Source of the DNA: Sphingobacteriia bacterium
GTDB taxonomy: Bacteria; Bacteroidota; Bacteroidia; Bacteroidales; 4484-276
Assembly (NCBI GenBank): GCA_009930115.1
Contig: RZYY01000010.1
Location: 1 to 44,056 of the forward strand
Length of the DNA: 44,056 nucleotides
Direction of reading: 5' to 3'
Part shown: piece after piece, positions 8,380 through 16,718 of the stretch
Numbering within the stretch: position 1 is the stretch's first letter
Layout: the number at the start of each line of letters is the position of its first letter
Notes under the pieces: model-generated
What the model saw: only the letters and a program-made list of their open reading frames with translations
What the model was told of the DNA's origin: nothing
The model's database searches: none
Program-made: the position numbers and the translations under genes

Positions 8380-9843
8380 TTATAAAGTGTTTTTAAGGTG
8401 AATGAAAATTCCTGTTTCTCCACGTTTATTCACCGAAGCTTCCACCCTGAAAACCATGTCGTAATAGGTAACCAGGTCAAGGCCAAATCCACCACCAAGC
8501 AATAACTGATTCGACAGATCATCCTCATCATAATTTCTGAAGTCATCTACATAACCAACATCAAAGAAAGCATTGGCATACAATGCATAGTGAATTTTCC
8601 CGAATTTTTCGGATTTGATAAATCTGATGTTTCCTGTTTTTGGGGTTATGACAGCGTATTTTATCGCGTTTTTTGAAAGTATAAAGCTTTGTCCGTCAAT
8701 GACATAAAGTTCGTATCCTCTTACGAAGTTACGATCGAAACCCAGGCCGGTTTCATAAAAATAGGGTTGATTGCGGTTGGTTGAAATTTTTCCTGTCCAG
8801 TCAGTCGAAAAAAATAGTTTTTTAGGCAGTTTCCAGTATTTTCGATAAGAGCCTGTCAATTCCATCATTCCAAGATCATCATTTTTTAGAATTCCCAACC
8901 CGCTTTTTATCAATTGACCTGTGAAATAGGAGCCCTGCAACGGATAGGGTTTGGAATCGCGTTGATCGCTGGTGAACTGGTAGTTGAAACTCAGGTATTC
9001 ATTTCTGATTTCGCTTTTAAAAGAATATTCAGGGTTGAGGGTCAGAATGGTGTCACCAAAGACAAAATAGTTGTACTTCAACTGAAGCAGGTGTTGATGA
9101 ACATGGTTAGGTCTGTGAGTGAGCACAAGATAGGTATAAAAATTTTTATAAATATATCGGTCGTCAAGTCTGATAAACAGTTGCTTATTATCCTGGGTTT
9201 GGAATGGGACTTCACGATTTTGAATCCATCCGGTACCGATTGCAGCGCCGAATGTTTGTTTTTTGTCAATATAAGGAATGTTGTAACTCACTTCGTAACG
9301 CTCATCATAGCCCAATCTTATCAACATTCTGAGGGATTCCATTCGCCCACGGTTGTTTTCTTTGTTCAAAAAGATTCCATAGCTGATCCTGTCGAAATTT
9401 TTTTCTTTCCACCAGGTATTAAAATTCCGGTCAGATATTTCAAAAATGGGAACCGGCCACAAATACCATCGTTCTATGAAACGGAACTGAATTTTCAGGT
9501 GCACAAAGTCATCCTGTCTGATTACCGAATCGGTGATATCAACAAAGTTGAAAAGTGAAGTTTTAAGCAGATTTTGTTGTGAAAGTTCAAGCTTGTGGTA
9601 CAATTTGTCTGATGAAATGGTATCGCCTTTTTTGAAAGTTAGTTCTCGGGAAATGATAAAATCTTTGGTGATTTTGTTTCCGGTAAACTCAATATTTTCG
9701 ATAATATAGCTTTTTTTGGACTTATTGGCAAAATCATTGAGGATGATGCTGTCGTTTGGCTGGTATCCGGAATTGAGCTGCCGATGCTGTGCCTGCAACT
9801 GAATAGAGAAAAGTAAACCACACAACCAAAACCATTTTTTCAT
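8380..9843 (-). CDS. Omp85/BamA-like outer-membrane protein with one POTRA domain
   Basis: The start at 9843 is chosen because it gives a clean signal peptide (MKKWFWLCGLL, cut after LQAQ); an upstream ATG at 9870 would add nine polar residues. The mature part has one POTRA-type domain (about residues 45-125: ENIEFTGNKITKDFIISRE, KTSLFNFVDI), then a beta-rich barrel to the C-terminus. The Omp85 lid motif is visible as FVRGYEL near residue 370. At 487 residues with one POTRA it is much shorter than BamA, resembling TamA- or patatin-linked barrels. A role in outer-membrane protein or lipid insertion is inferred. It lies 65 nt downstream of the CBS gene. Confidence 0.85.
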   Translation of the reverse strand: MKKWFWLCGLLFSIQLQAQHRQLNSGYQPNDSIILNDFANKSKKSYIIENIEFTGNKITKDFIISRELTFKKGDTISSDKLYHKLELSQQNLLKTSLFNFVDITDSVIRQDDFVHLKIQFRFIERWYLWPVPIFEISDRNFNTWWKEKNFDRISYGIFLNKENNRGRMESLRMLIRLGYDERYEVSYNIPYIDKKQTFGAAIGTGWIQNREVPFQTQDNKQLFIRLDDRYIYKNFYTYLVLTHRPNHVHQHLLQLKYNYFVFGDTILTLNPEYSFKSEIRNEYLSFNYQFTSDQRDSKPYPLQGSYFTGQLIKSGLGILKNDDLGMMELTGSYRKYWKLPKKLFFSTDWTGKISTNRNQPYFYETGLGFDRNFVRGYELYVIDGQSFILSKNAIKYAVITPKTGNIRFIKSEKFGKIHYALYANAFFDVGYVDDFRNYDEDDLSNQLLLGGGFGLDLVTYYDMVFRVEASVNKRGETGIFIHLKNTL

Positions 9844-9908
9844 TATGTCCATCTTGGTATTATCCTGCAAAACCTTATCCTTCGTTCACAAACTTTATGA
9901 TTGAGAAA

Positions 9909-10574
9909 TCAGGTTTCAAGAAAACGCATCAGGAGATCATAACGTTCGCGCAGCATTGCTTCGTTTTTCTCATTATCGCCAAAATAAAAACTGATGGTGT
10001 AATCGTAGCGGATAAGTGTTTGAAGCACAGGTTCAAGATTTATCCGGTTTAGCTTGAGAGTAATTTCCATTTTGGTTGAATCGGGAATTGATCTGACTCC
10101 GGTGCTTAGTATTTTAGTGTCGTTGCTTTCAATAATTCTGGCGATTTCGCTCATTGAGTAATCGTTTTGATTAACTTCAAGGATGATAATGCCTCCGGGA
10201 TTATTCACCGACATTGTTTGTGCCAGCTCCGTCAGAAGTTTGGGGACAGTAATGACTCCGGCATAGAATTCGTTTTGGTCGAGAACCGGAAGGATGTTTA
10301 TTTTTTGGTCGGTCATAATCTTGAGTACATTAAAATAATGCTCATATTCATGAATGAAAGGTTTCGGCAAGGCTATGCATTGGTGCTCAAGTTTCTGATG
10401 ACGATCTGAGGCAGACCATAGATCATTTTCCGAAATCAGTCCGATGTAAACTTTGCCATCAACTACCGGAAGATGATCCAATTTGTTTTCATTAAAGAGT
10501 TTGAGCGCAAAAGAAATTTTATCTGATTTTTTCAGTGGTGGAATGAAGGCATTGATCAGGTTTTTTGCAATCAT
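9909..10574 (-). CDS. CBS-pair domain protein (AcuB-like)
   Basis: This 221-residue cytosolic protein has two CBS motifs in its first half (DHLPVVDGKVYIGLISENDLW at about 32-52, and NILPVLDQNEFYAGVITVPKLL at about 93-114). The C-terminal half (GGIIILEVNQNDYSMSEIAR onward) resembles an ACT-like fold. CBS pairs bind adenosyl ligands and act as energy or redox sensors. No catalytic domain is present. In Bacteroidetes similar CBS proteins are often found near NAD kinase and pdxJ, which are not seen here. It may be cotranscribed with the Omp85 gene; the link between them is unknown. Confidence 0.82.
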   Translation of the reverse strand: MIAKNLINAFIPPLKKSDKISFALKLFNENKLDHLPVVDGKVYIGLISENDLWSASDRHQKLEHQCIALPKPFIHEYEHYFNVLKIMTDQKINILPVLDQNEFYAGVITVPKLLTELAQTMSVNNPGGIIILEVNQNDYSMSEIARIIESNDTKILSTGVRSIPDSTKMEITLKLNRINLEPVLQTLIRYDYTISFYFGDNEKNEAMLRERYDLLMRFLET

Positions 10575-10671
10575 TTGAAAATCGTGGTTTATGCTTTTGC
10601 TAAATATGAAACTTATTGTATTAAGAGAATTTCAAATTTCAGACCATCAAAGGTCTTGCCATTTTTATTGG

Positions 10672-11610
10672 TTATTCCCATTCCCATGCTTCTTTTTCCA
10701 GATAATCATCGTTGAAAATGCGTAAATAGCTCTCATAGCGTGACAGAGCAATTTTTCCGTTTTTCACTGCTTCTTTCACAGCACAGTGTGGTTCGTGCGT
10801 GTGTGTGCAATTATTAAACTGGCATTCGTGCATGTATCGCCTCATTTCGGGAAATCGCTCGGCAATTTCTTCTTTTCTGAATTTCACAAGTCCAAACTCG
10901 CGAATTCCGGGAGTGTCGATAATAAAACCGCCGAAAGAGAGTGAGTGCATTTCGGGAAAAGTAGTGGTGTGTTTTCCTTTGAGATGATATTCTGAAATAT
11001 CACCGGTTTTTAGTTTCAGCCCTGGCACAATGGCATTCACCAGTTGCGATTTGCCAACACCCGAAATTCCTGAAAAAAGACTCACCTTATCTTTAATTTC
11101 TGATTTGACATCGGTAATGTTTCTGCCTGTCAGCGCTGACACTCTGAAGGTTTTGTACCCGGCTGCTTCATATATTCTGGTGAGATTATCGAGCTGCAGA
11201 AAATCGGGTTCACCATAAATATCAATTTTGTTGAAAACCAGTGCGGCAGGGATGTGGTAAGCCTCAGCAGTAACCAGAAAACGATCAATAAAACCAACAC
11301 TTGTACGTGGCTCCCTGATGGTAACTACAAGTAAAGCCAGGTCAATATTGGCTGCAATGATGTGAGATACTTTTGAGAGTTTGGTTGATTTTCGGATGAT
11401 GTAATTATAGCGGGGAAGTATTTTGTTTATCAAACCCACTTTTTCTTCATCCCGATAATCAAATTCAACCTTGTCACCAACAGCAAGCGGATTAGTGGTT
11501 TTAATTCCTTTCATCCTGAAATTTCCCTTGAGCTTGCACCCGGCAACAAAACCAGTGTCAGTGCGAACACTGAACCAGCTCCCGGTGGATTTTATTACAA
11601 CGCCTTTCAA
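10672..11610 (-). CDS. rsgA: Ribosome small-subunit biogenesis GTPase RsgA (TTG start)
   Basis: This 312-residue circularly permuted GTPase helps late 30S maturation. The order is OB-fold (about 1-70), G4 NKID at 127-130, P-loop GISGVGKS at 181-188, G3 DTPG at 232-235, then a C-terminal zinc site C263-x4-C268-x-H270-x5-C276. The P-loop after NKID is the permutation typical of the family. The start is a TTG at 11610: it begins the OB-fold sequence MKGVVIKSTGSWF common to Bacteroidetes homologues, while the first in-frame ATG (residue 33) would remove half of that domain. A well-formed promoter lies only about 20 nt upstream, so the leader is very short. Confidence 0.95.
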   Translation of the reverse strand: MKGVVIKSTGSWFSVRTDTGFVAGCKLKGNFRMKGIKTTNPLAVGDKVEFDYRDEEKVGLINKILPRYNYIIRKSTKLSKVSHIIAANIDLALLVVTIREPRTSVGFIDRFLVTAEAYHIPAALVFNKIDIYGEPDFLQLDNLTRIYEAAGYKTFRVSALTGRNITDVKSEIKDKVSLFSGISGVGKSQLVNAIVPGLKLKTGDISEYHLKGKHTTTFPEMHSLSFGGFIIDTPGIREFGLVKFRKEEIAERFPEMRRYMHECQFNNCTHTHEPHCAVKEAVKNGKIALSRYESYLRIFNDDYLEKEAWEWE

Positions 11611-11632
11611 TTTATCAGGATTAATTTTTTAT

Positions 11633-11664
11633 CAAAAGTAGGTATTTTGATTAATAACTGCAAA
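11633..11664 (-). promoter_or_regulatory. Promoter of rsgA (-33 TTTG, -7 TACTTTTG)
   Basis: On the minus strand TTTG (complement of 11661-11664) and TACTTTTG (complement of 11633-11640) are separated by 20 nt, a good match to the Bacteroidetes primary-sigma consensus. The start site would be near 11627, giving a leader of about 17 nt. This supports the TTG start at 11610. Confidence 0.65.
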
Positions 11665-11757
11665 AAATATAATAAGAGTCTTGAGAGTAAATGTTTTTTT
11701 CAGTAAAGACTAAAATTTTGGAGGATAAATCATTACAGATTATATCAATCCTTACAG

Positions 11758-13146
11758 CTAGGATGCTTTTTGAACATTGCTGGGCAATTCAAGACCATAG
11801 CCGGATTTCAGATCTTCGCGCTTGAGTAAAACAGAAAAGATTAAACCTAAAATTCCAAGTCCTGCGAGCATCAATAACGCCCAGGTATAGTCGTAGGCAT
11901 AATTTCCGGTGGCAATGACTTCGGGTGTGATAGATGGGTTGGATTTATCAAGTACAATACCTATCATCAGCGGGAAAGCCCATAAACCAAGATTTTGTAT
12001 AGAATACATAGCACCAAATGCAGTTCCAATTCTTTTTTCGTCAACGATTTTGGCAACAGAAGGCCACATGGCTGCGGGCACCAGCGAAAAAGCCACACCA
12101 AGAAAAATCATTGGAATTACCGGATTAATCATGGTAAAAGCAAAGGTGAGATGGATTAATATCAACAACAGCGAACCACACATCATTAGCGTAGCACTTC
12201 GGCCGTATTTGTCCACAACAAAACCAAAAAGGGGGGTAAATGCCATTGTCCCCAAACTCAGGTAGGAAGCAATACGTCCGCTGGCCTGCTGACTCAGGCT
12301 GAACTTATTGAGAAAAAAATCAGCCGAAAACGATTGAAAAGGAAATACAGCAGAATAAAAAGTGACGCATAACAAAGTAACATAAATAAACGACGGGTTG
12401 GTCATCAGTTTTTTAAAATCAATCAAGCTGAACCTGGTTTTTTGTGTGGCTTGTGTGGTTTCGGCAAGCTGGCTGTCAAGTTTTCTGTCAAAAAAGGAAT
12501 AAAACAAGAATCCTAAAAAAGCGATACCGAGCAATAAAGCAGCAAACCATACAGCCATGCTCCAGTGGGATGCTGTTTCTTTGAGATAAGGCGAAAAATT
12601 GAATGCAGCGAAAGATCCAAGACGGGCAATCCCGATTTTGGTACCCAGTGCAAGCGCCAGTTCTTTTCCTTTAAACCACTTAACAATTATTTTGCTGATG
12701 ACAACAATGCTTGTTTCAGCACCAAGACCGAAGAAAAAACGACCAAGCAACATCATTTTCAGCTCTGGTGAGTAAGCTGTCAGGAAGGAACTCATCAACC
12801 CGTAAAAGGGGCCTCCGTTAGAATAGGTTTGGCTGGAACCGTAAGCAGTGATAATGCCCCCGACAGCCATCATTCCGATAAAAAGCGATCCTGTTAGCCT
12901 GATGCCCAGCCGGTCAAGAATGATACCACCCAGCACAGCCATTAAAAAAAATGTGTTGGGAATGGAATAAAAAGAGACGAAAAGCCCGAAATCGGAGGAA
13001 GTAAACCCAAATTCGGTTTCCAATGTGCGTTTCAGAGGCGATATGGCATCATAAAAGTAGTAGTTGGCAGCCTGTATTGATGCAACCAGTAACAATATGC
13101 TCCAGCGATTGAGTAATGATTCTTTCAGCGGCTTTTTTAAAGTCAT
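11758..13146 (-). CDS. MFS transporter, MFSD1-like (first of tandem pair)
   Basis: This 462-residue inner-membrane protein has about 12 helices of the major facilitator fold. Two stretches, KWFKGKELALALG followed by ARLG, and WPSVAKIVDEKRIGTAFG with SIQNLGLW, resemble the eukaryotic MFSD1 group, whose characterised members move dipeptides. That assignment is from memory of the family. A hydrophilic loop lies near the middle (KLDSQLAETTQATQK). It is clearly paralogous to the next gene upstream (13300-14694), with the same motifs and a shared C-terminal YGLxLP. The 68-bp palindrome lies between them. No perfect -7 box was found upstream, so it may depend on read-through from its neighbour. Confidence 0.85.
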   Translation of the reverse strand: MTLKKPLKESLLNRWSILLLVASIQAANYYFYDAISPLKRTLETEFGFTSSDFGLFVSFYSIPNTFFLMAVLGGIILDRLGIRLTGSLFIGMMAVGGIITAYGSSQTYSNGGPFYGLMSSFLTAYSPELKMMLLGRFFFGLGAETSIVVISKIIVKWFKGKELALALGTKIGIARLGSFAAFNFSPYLKETASHWSMAVWFAALLLGIAFLGFLFYSFFDRKLDSQLAETTQATQKTRFSLIDFKKLMTNPSFIYVTLLCVTFYSAVFPFQSFSADFFLNKFSLSQQASGRIASYLSLGTMAFTPLFGFVVDKYGRSATLMMCGSLLLILIHLTFAFTMINPVIPMIFLGVAFSLVPAAMWPSVAKIVDEKRIGTAFGAMYSIQNLGLWAFPLMIGIVLDKSNPSITPEVIATGNYAYDYTWALLMLAGLGILGLIFSVLLKREDLKSGYGLELPSNVQKAS

Positions 13147-13199
13147 CTTGTAGAAATTTAGTTTAACACAATAAAAACCAGGTATTTGTTGATAAAAAA

Positions 13200-13267
13200 G
13201 GCTGCCTCAGTAGTCTGGATTTGTTCCGAAATATCGAAAACCCAAATGAAAGACTTTTGAGACAGCC
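13200..13267. repeat. 68-bp palindromic repeat, copy 3 (terminator-like)
   Basis: The arms are GGCTGCCTCAGTAGTCT and AGACTTTTGAGACAGCC. It is exactly 68 bp like the copies at 2181 and 7414. Six A (13194-13199) precede it, so on the minus strand the hairpin is followed by T6. It lies 32 nt beyond the stop of the MFS gene 13300-14694 and upstream of its paralogue, where it would terminate or attenuate transcription between the two. Confidence 0.78.
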
Positions 13268-13299
13268 TCTGCAGTCCTGTTAATGTTTATCTGTTGGAT

Positions 13300-14694
13300 T
13301 TACTTTTTATTCGGGAGATCAAGCCCGTAATTTTTTACCTTATTCACTCTTTTGAGTATGAGCGAAAGAATGATTGCCAGGACGCCAAATCCGGCAAAAA
13401 TCATTTCAGGAACAAAATAATTGTATTTGGCTGTTGTATCACCGGCATCAATTAGTTCTTTAACACCCGGGTTAGAAACAGATATTGACCATCCGATGAG
13501 AATCGGAACTATCAGCAGCCCGATATTCTGAATCCAGAATGTTAAACCATAAGCAGAGCCAAGATAACGATCTTCGACTATTTTGGGAATAGAAGGCCAC
13601 ATGGAAGCAGGTACAAGTGAAAAAGCCACTCCGAGGATAACAATGTTAAGAATTGCCACGGTAGTTGTAAACATTTCGGCAGGAACCAACGCAAAAATCA
13701 GGTGAGAGATCATCATCAGCAAAGCCCCGTAAAGCATCATAGATGCGCCTTTTCCTTTCAAATCAAGATATAATCCCATGAAAGGGGTGAGTATCATTGC
13801 TCCAATGGGGAACCATGAAAAGTAAGCAGCAGCTACTTTAATTTCAACATTTAATTTGGAAGCGAGCATATCAGTTGCAAACTTTTGAAAGGGAAAGATG
13901 GCAGCGTAAAACAAAACACACAATGCTGCTATAGTCATAAATCCCGGATTACGAATAAGTTTACCAATATCAGAAACTTTAAATTCTTCTTCGGGTAACT
14001 CGTTTTCAATATCTCCAATTTGTTTATCCAGTTTCACATCCATAATGGTGTAAACCAGGAAAGTAAGTAACCCGATGACCAGGAAAATAACTCCCCACAG
14101 CACCGAATTGGAAGCACCACCATTTTCGGCAAAGATTGGTGACAATCTGAAAACAGCAAAAACACCGAGCCTGGCAACTGCCATTTCAAGCCCCATTGCG
14201 AGAGCCAGCTCTTTTCCTTTAAACCATTTTACAATTGTCTTTGAAACGGTAATCCCCGCCATTTCAACACCAACACCAAATATAGCAAACCCGACAAAAG
14301 CAAGCTTTGCGGATGCAGGTATATTTACCATGAAGGTAGAAAGAAATTCATAAAAACCTGATTGTGCAAAACCTTCAGTTAATGCATAATACTTCAGTGA
14401 GCCACCTATCACCATGGTCAGACCGGAAGTGATAATGGTAAAACGAATTCCCATTTTGTCGAGAATAATGCCAGATAGTATCAGGAAGAAAGCAAAAACA
14501 TTGAGAAAAAACTCTGACCCTCCCAACATTCCAAATACTTCAGGTGACCATCCATAATCGGTTTGAAACAGGATTTGAAGTGGTGCTGCAACATCTACAA
14601 AAAAGTAGGCAAAGAACATTGTTGATGCAATGAGAAACAATGCAATCCATCTTGCTGTTTTCGAATCGCGTAGAGACTTTCTAATTTTTTCCAT
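13300..14694 (-). CDS. MFS transporter, MFSD1-like (second of tandem pair)
   Basis: This 464-residue carrier has about 12 transmembrane helices and is a paralogue of 11758-13146. Shared blocks are IVKWFKGKELALAMG, VARLGVFAVFRLSP, FPFQKFATD and SLVPASMWPSIPKIVEDRYLGSAYG. The MFSD1-like motif suggests dipeptides or similar small organic solutes, but the substrate is not proven. The central loop is acidic (DVKLDKQIGDIENELPEEEF). It is transcribed from its own promoter, divergently from the acyl-CoA dehydrogenase, and is followed by the palindromic terminator. The two copies have diverged a good deal, so the duplication is not recent. Confidence 0.86.
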   Translation of the reverse strand: MEKIRKSLRDSKTARWIALFLIASTMFFAYFFVDVAAPLQILFQTDYGWSPEVFGMLGGSEFFLNVFAFFLILSGIILDKMGIRFTIITSGLTMVIGGSLKYYALTEGFAQSGFYEFLSTFMVNIPASAKLAFVGFAIFGVGVEMAGITVSKTIVKWFKGKELALAMGLEMAVARLGVFAVFRLSPIFAENGGASNSVLWGVIFLVIGLLTFLVYTIMDVKLDKQIGDIENELPEEEFKVSDIGKLIRNPGFMTIAALCVLFYAAIFPFQKFATDMLASKLNVEIKVAAAYFSWFPIGAMILTPFMGLYLDLKGKGASMMLYGALLMMISHLIFALVPAEMFTTTVAILNIVILGVAFSLVPASMWPSIPKIVEDRYLGSAYGLTFWIQNIGLLIVPILIGWSISVSNPGVKELIDAGDTTAKYNYFVPEMIFAGFGVLAIILSLILKRVNKVKNYGLDLPNKK

Positions 14695-14730
14695 GTGAGT
14701 TTAGTGATTAAGTGAATTTTTTTAAAGCGC

Positions 14731-14738
14731 CAAATGTA
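14731..14738 (-). promoter_or_regulatory. Bacteroidetes -7 box of the MFS gene 13300-14694
   Basis: On the minus strand the sequence reads TACATTTG, a perfect TAnnTTTG box 36 nt upstream of the ATG at 14694. No well-placed -33 box was found. Confidence 0.5.
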
Positions 14739-14799
14739 GCATTAATCGGCAAAATATTGTCAGATTAGTATTAAAAGGCCGGAGTAAAATGATTATTGG

Positions 14800-14829
14800 T
14801 TGTTTAAATTTGGAACGATGCTATCTTTG
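14800..14829 (+). promoter_or_regulatory. Promoter of the acyl-CoA dehydrogenase gene
   Basis: A TTG at 14800-14802 and TATCTTTG at 14822-14829 are separated by 19 nt. The box lies inside the extra N-terminal codons that a start at 14789 would give, which argues for the downstream ATG at 14852 as the real start. Confidence 0.6.
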
Positions 14830-14851
14830 CAGCCAATTTAAAAATTTACTC

Positions 14852-16633
14852 ATGGCAAAAGATATTTTAAAAGGCGGGGAATTTCTGATTAAGGAATCAG
14901 AGCCCTCTGATGTATTTATTCCTGAAGAAATTTCTGAAGAACAAAAAATGATTGCACAGACGTGTAGTGATTTTCTCGAAGCATATGTTTATCCAAATCT
15001 TGACCGAATTGATAATCAGGAAGAAGGATTGATGAAGCACCTGTTGCAGAAATCCGGTGAGCTTGGACTGCTGGCAATTTCTGTCCCGGCCGAATACGAA
15101 GGTTTTGAGCAGTCATTCGTCACTTCGATGCTGGCCAGCGAATACATGGGAGCAGGTTATTCATTTTCGGTTGCCTACTCCGCACATACAGGGATTGGAA
15201 CACTACCGATTGTTTATTATGGTAACGAACAACAAAAACAAAAATATATCCCAAGTCTTGCTACTGGCGCACTCACTTCCGCATATTGCTTAACCGAGCC
15301 TAATGCCGGTTCCGATGCAAATTCAGGTAAAACAAGAGCAGTTCTTTCAGAAGATGGTAAACATTATATCCTGAACGGGCAAAAAATGTGGATTACCAAT
15401 GGCGGTTTCGCTGATTTGATGACTGTTTTTGCCAAAATTGACAACGATCGCGTACTGAGTGCATTCATTGTTGAACGTGCTTTCCCGGGCATAATATTCA
15501 ATGCCGAGGAGAAAAAAATGGGAATCAAAGGTTCTTCTACCGTACAAATCTTTTTTAATGATTGCAAAGTGCCGGTCGAAAACCTGCTGGGAAACAGAGG
15601 AGAAGGATTTCGTATTGCACTGAACATTCTGCACATGGGGAGAATCAAGTTGGGAGGTACGGTACTGGGCGCTGCCAAACGTACCATCACCCAGTCAGTC
15701 AATTATGCAAATGAACGCAAACAATTTGGGAAAAGCATCGCTGAATTTGGCGCTATAAAGCATAAATTAGCCGAACAGGTAATAAAAACATGGGTTACTG
15801 AAGCTTCGGTTTACCGCGTCAGCCATTCGATTGACGAAGCTATCCAGAATCTCATTGAAACAGGTGTGCCCAAAGGTAAAGCCTCAATTGATGGAATTGC
15901 ACAGTACGCTATCGAAGCAGCCTTCCTAAAAGTTTTTGGTTCTGAAGCGCTGAGTTTTATTGTTGACGAGGCTGTTCAAATCTTTGGCGGAATGGGTTTT
16001 TCTTCAGAAACACCGGTTGACCGTGCCTATCGTGATGCAAGAATCAATCGGATTTTTGAAGGAACCAACGAAATTAACCGCATGCTTGTGGTGGATACGA
16101 CGATAAAAAAATCACTCAAAGAGGGTTTTGATGTTAGTCGTTACTCGAAATCCATCCTCAAAAGCATGGAAGAACCAGTTACAGAGAGTATTTCAACCAA
16201 TTATTACGAAGAAAAGAAGTTTTTTATTAAGAATTTCAAAAAAGCTACATTACTACTTCTCGGTGAAGTTTCAGAAACTTATCAACGCAGCCTTACCAAC
16301 GAGCAGGAAGTTTTGTTCAATATTTCGGATATGATTATGCAGGTGTACGCTGCCGAATCCGCTTTGCTGCGTCTCCAAAAACTCGAAAACATCAAGGGAA
16401 CTGATGAAATGGCTATTTACAAGGATATCGTTGATGTTTTCATTTATGAAGCTGCTGATATACTTTACAAATCAGGTAAAGATGCCATTAATTCATTCGC
16501 CGGGGACAAAAATTACTTCGAAAAACTATTGAGTTATTTGGAAAGATTAACAACGATTAAACCGGTAAATATTAAGGAAGCCCGCAGGCGCATCGCCAAC
16601 TATCTTATCAGTGAGAATAAGTATAAATTTTAA
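14852..16633 (+). CDS. Acyl-CoA dehydrogenase (long, VLCAD/ACAD9-like architecture)
   Basis: From the ATG at 14852 the protein is 593 residues. An ATG at 14789 is rejected because the extra 21 residues overlap the promoter and look non-native. The flavoenzyme oxidises acyl-CoA to enoyl-CoA in beta-oxidation and passes electrons to ETF. Motifs are CLTEPNAGSDA and MWITNGGFADL (FAD/substrate), ERKQFGKSIAEFGAIKHKLA, VQIFGGMGFSSE, and FEGTNEINR with the likely catalytic base E403. The extra C-terminal helical domain (about 180 residues) is like VLCAD, which is membrane-associated in mitochondria. No other beta-oxidation gene is nearby. Confidence 0.94.
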   Translation: MAKDILKGGEFLIKESEPSDVFIPEEISEEQKMIAQTCSDFLEAYVYPNLDRIDNQEEGLMKHLLQKSGELGLLAISVPAEYEGFEQSFVTSMLASEYMGAGYSFSVAYSAHTGIGTLPIVYYGNEQQKQKYIPSLATGALTSAYCLTEPNAGSDANSGKTRAVLSEDGKHYILNGQKMWITNGGFADLMTVFAKIDNDRVLSAFIVERAFPGIIFNAEEKKMGIKGSSTVQIFFNDCKVPVENLLGNRGEGFRIALNILHMGRIKLGGTVLGAAKRTITQSVNYANERKQFGKSIAEFGAIKHKLAEQVIKTWVTEASVYRVSHSIDEAIQNLIETGVPKGKASIDGIAQYAIEAAFLKVFGSEALSFIVDEAVQIFGGMGFSSETPVDRAYRDARINRIFEGTNEINRMLVVDTTIKKSLKEGFDVSRYSKSILKSMEEPVTESISTNYYEEKKFFIKNFKKATLLLLGEVSETYQRSLTNEQEVLFNISDMIMQVYAAESALLRLQKLENIKGTDEMAIYKDIVDVFIYEAADILYKSGKDAINSFAGDKNYFEKLLSYLERLTTIKPVNIKEARRRIANYLISENKYKF

Positions 16634-16718
16634 TACCGAATGTTTTTGTTTTAGCAGTAAAATCATGTTTTGATCAGGATTGTTGAAAGATGTTCTTTCT
16701 GATTTATAAATAAATAGA

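Noticed and set aside
8914-9558. 214-codon open frame antisense to the Omp85-like gene
   Set aside because: It lies wholly inside a gene with clear POTRA and barrel features on the other strand. Its length follows from the codon pattern of that gene.
14789-14851. Upstream ATG start for the acyl-CoA dehydrogenase
   Set aside because: The extra 21 codons contain the promoter box TATCTTTG, and the sequence is unlike the family.
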